The translations under genes were made by a program, and so were the position numbers. A DNA stretch of 64,000 nt from Zasmidium citrigriseum (Eukaryota > Ascomycota > Dothideomycetes > Mycosphaerellales > Mycosphaerellaceae). The notes beneath the pieces are model-generated. The model was not told where the DNA came from and searched no databases. It worked only from the letters and a program-made list of their open reading frames with translations. The stretch spans positions 124,001-188,000 of the forward strand of contig NHNW01000052.1 of assembly GCA_002786025.1 (NCBI GenBank). The letters are read 5' to 3'. Of this stretch, positions 33,747-42,861 are shown in pieces; the stretch's first letter is position 1, and the number at the start of each line of letters is the position of its first letter.

Positions 33747-33981
33747 GAGGCTATCCTCGCGAACCCTAACACGACTGCGCTGTGGAACCTGCCGAAGCCG
33801 GGTGAGATGCCTAAGATTAGTGTGGTGCTTCCGACGAAGGAGGAGGATCCGGCATACTAGGGTCTCTAATAATTAATGTCTTGATGCTGGCGAAAGGAGT
33901 TACTTAATCAACCACGAGTGAAGGCAAGGGAAGGTGCTTTGTTGCAAGGACGGCAGGGATAGCTGTCTGAGTGCCATTCCA
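33747..33981 (+). repeat. direct repeat copy 2
   Basis: Second copy of the MYND 3' segment, without its own promoter or N-terminus. All seven differences from copy 1 are transitions at CpA/TpG positions: 33768, 33804, 33809, 33813, 33871, 33913 and 33920. The flanking 33596-33746 and 33982-34146 sequences are not related to each other. Confidence 0.95.
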
Positions 33982-34146
33982 GGCGTTGCGATGTTTGAAT
34001 TCGCAGGCAGGCGTTGGGCATTTCCACTGTTTACGGGCCATTAGAGGGTTCATTGTCTTGATAGAAGCGCACAATGCAATGCAATGCACGCAATCGTAAG
34101 ACTTCACTATCACAAATCTCATCAGCACCGATTTTCAGAAAGCTTT

Positions 34147-35070
34147 CTAGTTGCCAAAGTTCTTCTCAATCAACTCCGTCATTTCTTGAATCGGCCCATC
34201 AAGACCCGACATCTGCATCCCGGGAAGCGTCATATCAGGCCCCGGATCATTCACAATCTCAACTCTCCTCGTATGCGCCTTCCCAACCTCTAAAACAGTA
34301 CCACCCCGGTACTCCTTCTCCGTGACCTTCTCGACCATTAGCACTCTTCAAGCCCCCGAGCAACAGTAACAACTCACCAACTTAACCATCCACTCCGCAA
34401 TCTCCTCCGGCAATATCCACTCATCCCCCTTCTCCTCATCAACATAAAACCCCTTCCCTACCTGCTCCATGATCCCCGTCTTCGTAGTCCCCGGCGCAAC
34501 AGCAACGACCTTGACTCCGATCATCTCCTCCAGAGATGCCATACACCTCACAAAATGCGAGAGGCCGGCTTTACTGGCGGCGTATAGTGGGACTAGCGGT
34601 CCGACGGCCTGGGCGGCGTAAGAGCTTACGCAGAGAACGACGCCGTGTTTGTGGCCTTGCTTTAGGAAGTAGTCGATGGCGAACTGAGTACAGCGGATTG
34701 GGTGTTGGAGGTTGATGTCGAGGGTCTTGTAGGAGGAGGTGGAGGTTGAGGGGGAGTAATGCCAGAAGTTGGAGGATCTTTCTGTATCGAAGACACCTGC
34801 ACCGGGGCAGACGATGTCCAGGGATCCGAATTCCGACATGGCTTTGTCGAAGGCGGCGCAGATTTGGGTCCAGTCTGTGACGTCTGTCTTGATGAAGACG
34901 GCTCTCGGGGTGCAAGTAGAGAACTTCTCAACGGTCCTCTCTGCTTGAGGTTGTAGAGCCAAGTCAGCAACAACGACGTTACAGCCCTTGTTGAGCAGTC
35001 GCTCTGCGAAGGCGTGACATATTCCAGATCCAGCGCCTGTTATCAAGGCCGTCTTTCCCTTGAGATCCAT
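34147..35070 (-). CDS. short-chain dehydrogenase/reductase (classical SDR)
   Basis: Exons 35070-34378 and 34329-34147 give 291 aa; an in-frame ATG at 35115 would add 15. Cofactor motif TGAGSGI is at residues 11-17 and the catalytic pair Tyr163-x3-Lys167 lies in PLYAASKAGL, with Ser149/150 in VLCVSSYAAQ. The usual NNAG motif is replaced by CPGAG. The intron (34377-34330) has a GTGAGT donor and a branch-like GCTAATG only about eight bases from its GAG acceptor. The second exon (EYRGGTVLEVGK) restores the C-terminus known from 15-hydroxyprostaglandin-dehydrogenase-like SDRs. The substrate is unknown. Confidence 0.82.
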
Positions 35071-35593
35071 CGTCGTCCGTCTTGCTTGAGTCCACCCAGC
35101 GTGAAAACGTTTCATGAGAGAACGTCCTCCCGCTGTGTTACACAGAGCATCTTTTATAGCGTGAAGGCTGACATGATCAGCTTTTCAAGCGATTGCTGAC
35201 GAGGAGTCGGCTGAATGCGAGCTGCCGAGAAGTCTTGCCCTGGTGTGTCAATTAGCCAATGCGAATGTAGGGCTGAGCTGTCCATGGATCAAGCTCTTGG
35301 GCTGAGGCTGAAACATTTCCTAGGACAGCGATCGCTGGTAGCAATCCCAGGTAAGGGGGAATGCAGCGGTTAAGAAAGAACACCTAGTTCGGATTCGTAT
35401 CGAGACCGACGAATTATAGAGCTTCTTTGCGCACTGTCTCGCTCGACTCGACTTCTATACACAATTCAGCAATATTTCAACACATAAGAACTCGCCAAAC
35501 CAAGACCGCTCGTGAGCGGGAGCTCAAGCCTCCCAAACGCCTTCGCTAAGAGAACCCAATGAAACCAATCTTGTACACTTCTTCCACCCATCT
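35071..35593. other. upstream region of the SDR gene
   Basis: 523 bp; promoter side of the SDR and 3' flank of the membrane protein gene. No clear motif. Confidence 0.4.
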
Positions 35594-36271
35594 CTACTCA
35601 TCATCCACAAAACTGCTCGCCAACCTTCCAAACACCGGCAACTCAACCCGATCCAATGTCTCTGCGTTCCTCCAGGCGCCGACCACCAGATACGCGATCA
35701 GCAGCAGATCAAACACCAGAATGATGTAACTCATAACCGCCGTCCAGCTGAAGATGACATGCAACATGAACAGCGCACTGAAGACCAGAGAGCTCTGCCA
35801 GGCATGAAAACGCACATAATCGCTCTTGTGTTCGAAAAGCAGCAGCACCACACCTCCAGCAGGCGGGAGCAGCAGATACGCCAAGCAAGCCTCAATCTGC
35901 AGCGGAATCCCCAGTGACGTCTCGAAAATGCTGACACCTCCCGTATTCCCTCCACCTTGCAGAGCACTGTTCCCGATGTAGTCGTTGTAGTGGTTGTTAT
36001 ACGGCCTTGGACCTGAGTTGTCCAGATCTTGATAGCCTCCGCTCTCGAGGTCCTCGTCGTCGGCGTATTGCGAAGGGTCGGGGAGCCGTTGTGCTCGAGC
36101 TGCCGCCCATGGGTCGTCTCGGTCTGCCACTGAGGATATGTTACGGGAGGGCTGCTGTCGGTGTTGCTGATGGGGTTTGGGCGAGGCTGTTGGTGATCGC
36201 AGAGGAGGTGGTGATTTGGCGCGTTCGCTCTCGGGCGGGGAGGATTGGTAGGGGGCGAAGTTCATGGCCAT
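35594..36271 (-). CDS. UPF0132 / Tic20-like small membrane protein
   Basis: A single exon of 225 aa. Residues 1-110 are Pro/Ser/Gln-rich and probably cytosolic and disordered. Three hydrophobic segments follow at about 125-146, 160-178 and 181-200. The family hallmark lies between the first two (FEHKSDYVRFHAWQSSLVF); bacterial and fungal UPF0132 proteins share this phrase. The molecular function of the family is not established. The start Met at 36271 is followed by a second Met two codons on, and either could serve. Confidence 0.78.
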   Translation of the reverse strand: MAMNFAPYQSSPPESERAKSPPPLRSPTASPKPHQQHRQQPSRNISSVADRDDPWAAARAQRLPDPSQYADDEDLESGGYQDLDNSGPRPYNNHYNDYIGNSALQGGGNTGGVSIFETSLGIPLQIEACLAYLLLPPAGGVVLLLFEHKSDYVRFHAWQSSLVFSALFMLHVIFSWTAVMSYIILVFDLLLIAYLVVGAWRNAETLDRVELPVFGRLASSFVDDE

Positions 36272-36687
36272 GGTGAGGAGAGCTCAAGGTGCTTCCTTGA
36301 GATCGCGGAGAGTTGTTGGACTGGTGCCCTAGGGTTGCGTGTGGTGGTTGACAGAGGTCCAGGCAGACGAAGTTGGAGCTTGGGCGACGCGAGCTTGGCC
36401 TGTGCGTGCTCGTCGGCCGCATGTGCTTCAACTCCACCTATCGCCGAGCCGACAACCCGCATTATTCATACAAACAGTTCCACACACGACATATCGTTGT
36501 CAGAAAGAGGCAATCTTGCTCTTTGGACTTTGCCTTTGCCCTATCGAAAGTCGCCGGCCGTGCCAGCCGAAGCAGTTGCCGAATGGCCACGATCAAATCG
36601 ACCACCATTCGCTTTGTCATGACATCACTGGAGGCGATTTGAGATAGAACAGATGCAGGCATTGGGCCTTAAAATCTGGAGTCGATT
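36272..36687. other. divergent upstream region
   Basis: 416 bp between the UPF0132 gene and the GRE2-like gene, head to head. Overlapping short frames only. Confidence 0.4.
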
Positions 36688-37839
36688 ATGTTTCGCTCCT
36701 ACTTAAGACCGAGCCTTGCCAGCACTACAAATACCGCTGCTTCTTTCCACCTTCCAAGACGTTTCCAACTTCTCTCCTCCACTCAAACATCGAACTTTCA
36801 CTCCACAAGTACCAGCGATATGAGAGTCCTACTTACCGGCGGTTCTGGCTTCATCGCCGCACATGTGCTCGATATCCTGCTCGAGCATGGCCACTCGGTT
36901 GTGACGACTGTCAGATCACAAGAGAAAGCAGACAAGATCAAGGAGAACCACCCAAAGTATGGCAAAGACAAACTCGACTTCGCCCTGGTGGAAGACATTG
37001 CCCAGGAGGGAGCTTTCGACAAGGCCGTCATCTCTGACCCGCCCTTCGAAGCTGTCATCCACACGGCCTCGCCATTCCACTTCAATGTCACCGATGTCAA
37101 GAAGCAGCTCCTCGACCCGGCTGTGATTGGAACGACGGGCGTCCTCAAGTCCATCAAGAAGAGCGCACCTACCGTCAAGAGGGTGGTCATCACCAGCTCT
37201 TTCGCCTCGATCATCGATGCGAAGAAGTCGCCATGGCCTGAGCACACATACTCAGAGGCCGACTGGAACCCTGTCACTGCCGACGAAGCAACGAGCGACC
37301 CAGCCACTGGATACCGCGCTTCTAAGACTTTCGCTGAGAAGGCAGCTTGGGACTTTGTCCAGAAAGAGAAGCCGAACTTCACTCTCGCGACCATGTGCCC
37401 GCCTCTTGTACTCGGCCCGATCGTCCACTACCTCAACTCCCTCGACGCGCTCAACACCTCGAACCAGCGAATCCGCGACTGCATGCAAGGCAAGTGGAAG
37501 GAGGAGATTCCAGCCACTGGCACTTTCATCTGGGTCGATGTGCGCGATCTCGCACTCTGCCATGTGCTGGCCATCGAGAAAGAGGAGGCAGCGGACAAGC
37601 GATTCTTCATCACTGAGGGTCACTTCACGAACCGCGGTATCGCAGACGTGATTGCAAAGAACTTCCCCGAGTACAAGGATAACGTGCCATCGGAGAAGGT
37701 GCCTGGTGGCACGTATCCAGAGCAGGGTATCTTCAAGATCGACAACAGCCGGGCTACGAAGTTTTTGGGTGTCAAGTGGAGGTCATTTGAGGACTCGATC
37801 GTGGATACGGTAAAGAGTTTGAAGGCTGTTGGTGCGTAG
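36688..37839 (+). CDS. GRE2-like NADPH-dependent ketoreductase (extended SDR)
   Basis: A single exon of 383 aa. Cofactor motif GGSGFIAAHV follows MRVLLT. The catalytic Tyr-x3-Lys is in TGYRASKTFAEKAAW, and VKRVVITSSFASI supplies the Ser. The order matches Gre2 and dihydroflavonol-reductase-like enzymes that reduce methylglyoxal and other carbonyls. The canonical start is the Met at 36820 (339 aa). The upstream 44 residues are in frame, rich in Arg/Ser/Thr and without acidic residues until SDM, resembling a mitochondrial presequence (MFRSYLRPSLASTTNTAASF). Both starts may be used. Confidence 0.85.
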   Translation: MFRSYLRPSLASTTNTAASFHLPRRFQLLSSTQTSNFHSTSTSDMRVLLTGGSGFIAAHVLDILLEHGHSVVTTVRSQEKADKIKENHPKYGKDKLDFALVEDIAQEGAFDKAVISDPPFEAVIHTASPFHFNVTDVKKQLLDPAVIGTTGVLKSIKKSAPTVKRVVITSSFASIIDAKKSPWPEHTYSEADWNPVTADEATSDPATGYRASKTFAEKAAWDFVQKEKPNFTLATMCPPLVLGPIVHYLNSLDALNTSNQRIRDCMQGKWKEEIPATGTFIWVDVRDLALCHVLAIEKEEAADKRFFITEGHFTNRGIADVIAKNFPEYKDNVPSEKVPGGTYPEQGIFKIDNSRATKFLGVKWRSFEDSIVDTVKSLKAVGA

Positions 37840-38399
37840 AGAAGTCGATTGGAAGTATATACATGGGTTATAGATCCTAAACCTGAGAGATCTGGTTAGC
37901 CAGAGTTCTTCCTCGCTTTCTTTCACGTATTCGCAAGTTTCATTCAGCTTCATACTGTTGAGCTTGAATTTTTGTTTTCCCATGGTGAGGTCGACAGTTA
38001 TCGTTTGTTGTGTGATAATCCTTAGAATGAAAAGAGGAGGTGGAGGGTGTCAAGACATACCTTTGGAGTGAATGATGGTGTTGTGTGTGGGATGAAGAAG
38101 AGAAGCAGGTCGAGTCCGCAGATGGAAATTTGAAGGCATGCGTACGGCCGGTGCAAAAGTGGTGGGACACAAAGAGCTAGCTTTCAGGTAAGCAACTCCC
38201 GAATGCACTTCACTCCAACTTCATTGACACAACGACCACCATCTCAACCACACGCAGCACTCCACGAGAACATTATACGATACCACGAATCATCACCCGA
38301 CCGAAACGACGAACACCGCCCATTACCTCTCACCAAACCTCACCCAACCCGCATTAATCAGCGACCCAGGAGCCCAGCGCTCCCAAACCCACCTTCACG
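37840..38399. other. intergenic, 0.56 kb
   Basis: 3' flank of the GRE2-like gene, then the C/A-rich leader of ARL1 (38205-38399). The minus-strand frames in it are short and unsupported. Confidence 0.4.
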
Positions 38400-39003
38400 A
38401 TGGGCGGCGCCCTCTCCATGTTCACCAAACTCCTCTGGGCCCAAAAAGAAATCCGCATCCTCATATTGGGTCTCGACAACGCCGGCAAAACAACCCTCCT
38501 CTACCGCCTCAAAATCGGCGAAGTAGTAACCACCATCCCGACCATAGGTTTCAACGTCGAGTCCGTAACTTACAAAAACCTCAACTTCAACGTCTGGGAT
38601 TTGGGCGGCCAGACGAGTATTCGCCCGTACTGGAGGTGCTATTATGCGAATACGGCCGCGGTGGTGTTTGTTATTGATAGTACGGATGTGGAGCGGTTGA
38701 AGACGGCGCAGGAGGAACTCAGGGCGATGCTTGATGAGGAGGAGCTGAGGGATGCGGCGTTGCTGGTTTTTGCGAATAAGCAGGATCAGCCGGGCGCCAA
38801 GGGGGCGGGGGATATTAGTGAGGCGTTGAAGTTGGGGGAGTTGAAGGATCGGAATTGGAGTATTATGGCTTGTAGTGCTATTACGGGGAAGGGGGTGAAT
38901 GAGGGCATGGATTGGCTTGTGGTGAGTATACTGTTCAGATGTGTCGTTATGGGAGAGGATGCGCTAACGTGGATGACAGCAAACGGTAGGGGAGAACTCA
39001 TAA
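38400..39003 (+). CDS. ARL1: ARF-like GTPase ARL1
   Basis: Exons 38400-38921 and 38980-39003 (58-nt GTGAGT...CAG intron) give 181 aa, the usual ARL1 length. Gly2 in MGGALSMF is the N-myristoylation site. GTPase motifs: GLDNAGKT (24-31), Thr48 in the switch I PTIGFN, WDLGGQ (66-71), NKQD (126-129) and CSA. The tiny last exon encodes QTVGENS, completing DWLVQTV as in yeast and animal ARL1. Unspliced reading would give an unrelated longer tail, so the junction matters. ARL1 recruits GRIP golgins at the trans-Golgi. Confidence 0.94.
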
Positions 39004-39185
39004 CAGCCACGAGAGGGAATGGGTTTGCTGCATTTTCGGTACTTCGCATGGCGCTGAGGCGTTTCATTCCTGTGGATAGCATGTATCGGAACGACATGCA
39101 TCTTTCGCATTGCAGCATTGCAAGGTATGAGAACGCAAAGAGCGAAAGCTGTACTTGATGACTTGCTTTGCACCTCAGATCCATC

Positions 39186-40046
39186 TCAGACCGCTCGACT
39201 TGAATCCTCGTAATCCCCGACTTCATCATCGTGTTCACGAAATTCTTCGTTGGTGGGGCACACAATATGGTACAGCCACGCTCTGGACTGGAGTACTCGC
39301 GAACGTTCGAGGACCACCTTCGCGTCGAGCTGTGTCGCCAACTCATCGATAAATTCTTTTGGAACCCGTCCCTGGCGCGGCTTGCGCTTGCCATTCGTAT
39401 ACAAGACCAGCGGTCCACGCATCTGCAATACGCCGAGGACCATATCTGCCAGCCTGATGCCCTTGCTCTTCTCAACCAGGCGCCCGACCACCAGAGAGGC
39501 GACCTCAGAATCGTTCTGCTCAAAGGAAACCCGCAGACGGACATATGCTTTGAAGCATGGCGGCCAGGTGATCTGCATATCCGTATACGACTCAAACGTT
39601 TGGATGTCCGACGTGCCATCCTCTCGGGCATTGAATGTAACACACTCGGCGTCCGCATTAGCCATTCGGTGCGCCGCGGGTTTCCCAATGGCAGCAACAT
39701 ATATCACGCGGTCGAGGAGAGGACACAATTTCGCGGGCGTCCACTTGTGCCGTTCTCCTGTGGTGGGCAAGTAATCGAGCGGGATGTCTCTCCTACGGTC
39801 GTGGACCGTGAACGTGGCCGGTGCAATGGCCGGTGTCATATGGGGCACACGGCGTGCAGGCTCTAGCAAAGCGCGCAGCCTCCAGCACGGACGAAGCGAA
39901 GACACCTCCTGGATGACATTGTTCCATTCCTTGGCTACGCGGAAACAGTTCACCAGAGAGTCCCCCGGCAGCTAGCGGAAGATAATCTCCAGTAGATGTT
40001 CGTTCCCCAAGACCTTGTCTCGAAGCTCCTGGAGCTTGGCTGCCAT
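39186..40046 (-). pseudogene. F-box gene (LCPLL subfamily) with in-frame TAG
   Basis: From the ATG at 40046 the frame reads MAAKLQELRDKVLGNEHLLE-IIFR, then TAG (39974-39972), then LPGDSLVNCFRVAKEWNNV and on to a stop at 39186. The TAG falls inside the F-box helix, where relatives have H, F or Y before Leu-Pro. The following 261 codons are fully open and align with the F-box gene at 40492: WTPAKLCPLL versus WTPARLCPLL, and GIRLADMVLGVLQMRG versus GLRIDDLIWGALKMRG. A CAG-to-TAG change is the simplest explanation. No good splice pair removes the stop without deleting half the F-box. Confidence 0.7.
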
Positions 40047-40491
40047 CGCCCTGGTTTGGCGACGCTCGAAGGATTGCTACATGTGATGGGTAAGCCTCGG
40101 GAATGAGAAAGATGGTTCGCGATGTCGACGACGTACGATTGACTTGGATGCATTAGTCTTCTTGGGACGGGGCTTTGCTACGGTTGCGCGCGACTGCCGT
40201 TTCTTTGCTGGAGCCTGTTTTCTTCAGTCAATTTCGAGCTTCCATGGGAGAGGCCCACGACTTTGGAACTCACCATGTCTGCTGTGTAGGAATGGGTCTT
40301 TTAGTGGGACGAAAAAATGGGTTGGTATTCTGTATGGTTGTTGAGAATGAGGAAGAGGGCAAGTGAAGGGAGTGAGCCCGTCACTGGGCACCTTCCGTAT
40401 GTCGACCTATGCGGCAGGCACGAGAGATCTCAAGGCACGCACTATCTGTCTTCCATCGAACAGGAACCACCAACGTCCGACACCAACTCGA
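40047..40491. other. intergenic between two related F-box copies
   Basis: 445 bp separating the interrupted copy from its intact relative, both on the minus strand. No repeat boundary visible. Confidence 0.4.
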
Positions 40492-41316
40492 TCACGACCC
40501 GACATTGCCGCCAGATATGACTTCCCACTCTTCCTCCCTTGGAATCACCATTCCGTGCAGATGTACGCTATTCCAAACGCTGCCGTCAATATCGAGGATC
40601 GCTTTCACACCCAGCCGCTCTTCCAACCTCCCCAGCACCTTCTCTGGGCTTCTGTCCTTGCGAGAATACTCCCTCCCATTCACCGACCAATGCACATGGC
40701 CGCGCATTTTCAGAGCTCCCCATATCAGGTCGTCAATTCTCAAGCCATCCGGATTGCGGACCAACCTCTGGAGCTTCAGCGTCGCGTCTGGGATGCCATA
40801 ATGACCGATAATGAATCTCAGGTCGATTTTGGCCTCATAACATGGTGGATCTGTCACGAGGAGGTCTTTGAATGATCCAGGAGAGGCAACGATGTCTGGA
40901 CTGCAGTTGAACACTACAGACTCCCCACAGCCATTCCACCCCAGGCGTATCGCTGAGTTCTTCTGCGAGGGATGCCAGCCTCTGTAGACTTTCAGCAAAG
41001 GACACAATCGGGCAGGAGTCCAAAGCGAGCCTCGGGGCACCGAGCCGAACGATGGAGGAACCTCACTTGGATCGAGGGCCCGGAAATGTGTTTCGCCCGA
41101 GGCCCGATTGCGCTCAAGCTTCCAGCACTCTCGTGGAGCTTGACGAGGGCGGATCGTCATGGTCTCTTGCAATGCTGGGGACGTTTTTGTCATGGCTTGA
41201 AATTGCTTGCACACTCGCTGACATGTCCAGAGAGTTTCCATGGGCAAATGGATGAAGATCTGCTCCAGAATCTCTGCTGTTTCGAATACAGCATTTCGAG
41301 GACCATTGATCGTCAT
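40492..41316 (-). CDS. F-box protein (LCPLL subfamily)
   Basis: A single exon of 274 aa from MTINGPRNAVFE; the frame is open to 41379, but that extension lacks family character. F-box: AEILEQIFIHLPMETLWTCQ with RVCKQFQAMTK. Then WTPARLCPLLKV, CYEAKIDLRFII and GLRIDDLIWGALKMRGHVHW define the subfamily shared with 39186-40046. The C-terminal EKVLGRLEERLGVKAILDID is a predicted helix-strand unit. Its tandem relative downstream is interrupted, so this may be the only working copy of the pair. Candidate SCF adaptor. Confidence 0.83.
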   Translation of the reverse strand: MTINGPRNAVFETAEILEQIFIHLPMETLWTCQRVCKQFQAMTKTSPALQETMTIRPRQAPRECWKLERNRASGETHFRALDPSEVPPSFGSVPRGSLWTPARLCPLLKVYRGWHPSQKNSAIRLGWNGCGESVVFNCSPDIVASPGSFKDLLVTDPPCYEAKIDLRFIIGHYGIPDATLKLQRLVRNPDGLRIDDLIWGALKMRGHVHWSVNGREYSRKDRSPEKVLGRLEERLGVKAILDIDGSVWNSVHLHGMVIPREEEWEVISGGNVGS

Positions 41317-42861
41317 GGCCCTTGTTGTACGGACAGAATCCCAGGCAACTGACGTCCATTTCGAGGGCTTCTGGATCAACGATGAGCTTCACGTCCGGCC
41401 ACAGAGTATGGACTTTACCTTGGACTTGGCTTCTCTGCGTTTCTTCGCGACTGCGTACCTGCGCGATCTTGTTTGAACCATTTCGATGGTGATTGGAATT
41501 GTCTTGAGTTTGCAGAGGAGGTGGAAGAGCTATGTATCAGGTTCCTGGATCCTTCGAGCTCTGCGATGTGGTCCGTGCGGGATTGCTGCCTTGTCTGATA
41601 TCGATATCGATAAGAGCTAGAGTCCCTCCACAAGACACCGCATCACCACATTGGAGACGTTCTATGCAAGCGTTCTTAGCTTGCATACTACCATCAAAAT
41701 ACCGACTCTTGAAATTCTGAGAGACCCAAGAGACTTGTGCTGTCAGCTTCGACCAAGGCTGAAACATGGAAGCCTGCACCGTATTGTGTACCCTCCCTCT
41801 TCTGGTCAAACTGGAAGACTTGCTCTCTCGAGGAAAGCAACTGACACCAAGCTCTCGAAGGGCTTGCCGCATCCTTCAGCCTTCTCGACAGAGTTGGAGA
41901 TTGCTGAGGACATCTTCCGGTTTGATCGGAACACCAAGGGTATCAAATGCCATGCCAATCGAGAAGAGACCGGACCAACGAGGATATACCATTCAAGGTT
42001 GAAGCTTCTTGGAGGCTAACGTATCTTTCTCAAACTTGCTCATCGCCGATGTTATAGACACAAGATGCCGTGCGACCGACGCCAACAAGTCTCTCTCTGC
42101 GGCCACACTTGACTCCAAGCCATCGAGTCACGATACATGCTATGCGATCAACGGCTGGCATGGAGATCAGACCGTCTTTGAAGCGATGCCTTCCATTACG
42201 ACCCGTTGGAAGAAGAGCCAATGGTTACTGGATCGCAGTGGAACTTTCCGACAAGCCAGTCAGTCAAGCCGAAGCCACTGCATTCATACAGTACAGTACC
42301 TCGGGCACGACCGATCAAAATCCATGTCTTCGAAGGCTACAAGTAACGAAAGACTTTCACAACTTAGGAGTAGCAATTCATACCCTCGACTGAATCGGGC
42401 GAATTTCTTACGAGCCCACCAATCACAGTCTGCTCTAACGGCGATTCTGTCCTTCTTCGAACAATAGCCTACCATGTTGACATTGACTACGGAAGACGAC
42501 AGCCAAGCGAAGGTGGCCCTACGCCGATCGATAGCCTCCATTGCTTTTCCGTCCAGTTTTCGACCAACCAACCGAGGCGAGATCATAAGCTTGTACCAAA
42601 ATCAGATGGCTGAAAGCATTGGCGTGATGCCACTACCTCGTACCCGACTCGGCTGCTTGGACATGTCTCTTCATAAGTGCATCGTTTCTCCAGTTGATGA
42701 TTCTGGACCATTTTCGTTCTTGACCATCCTCAAAGATGCAAAATTGAATCAATCAACGATGGAATGATCGTGTTGGGCATAATATCACAAGAATTCTGAG
42801 CATCTGTGCTCCGACGGAAAAGACCTTGCCTCCACTACAACGCTCGACGATCTGAATAATC
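41317..42861. other. intergenic, 1.5 kb, upstream of the multicopper oxidase
   Basis: The largest gap between genes. Frames up to 152 codons (42009-42467) overlap in several registers and show no domain. A short palindromic run GATATCGATATCGATA is at about 41597-41612. I see no transposon ends. Confidence 0.45.

Noticed and set aside
33361..33981. Transposon origin of the 235-bp repeat
   Set aside because: No terminal inverted repeats or target-site duplication are visible and one copy is plainly the MYND gene's own 3' end.
39960..40046. Intron removing the TAG in the F-box copy
   Set aside because: The only pairing (GTCTTG donor with CGCTAG acceptor) is weak, about 43 nt, and would delete conserved F-box residues.
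42009..42467. 152-codon frame in the gap before the multicopper oxidase
   Set aside because: Overlapping frames in other registers are equally long and none has domain or splice support.
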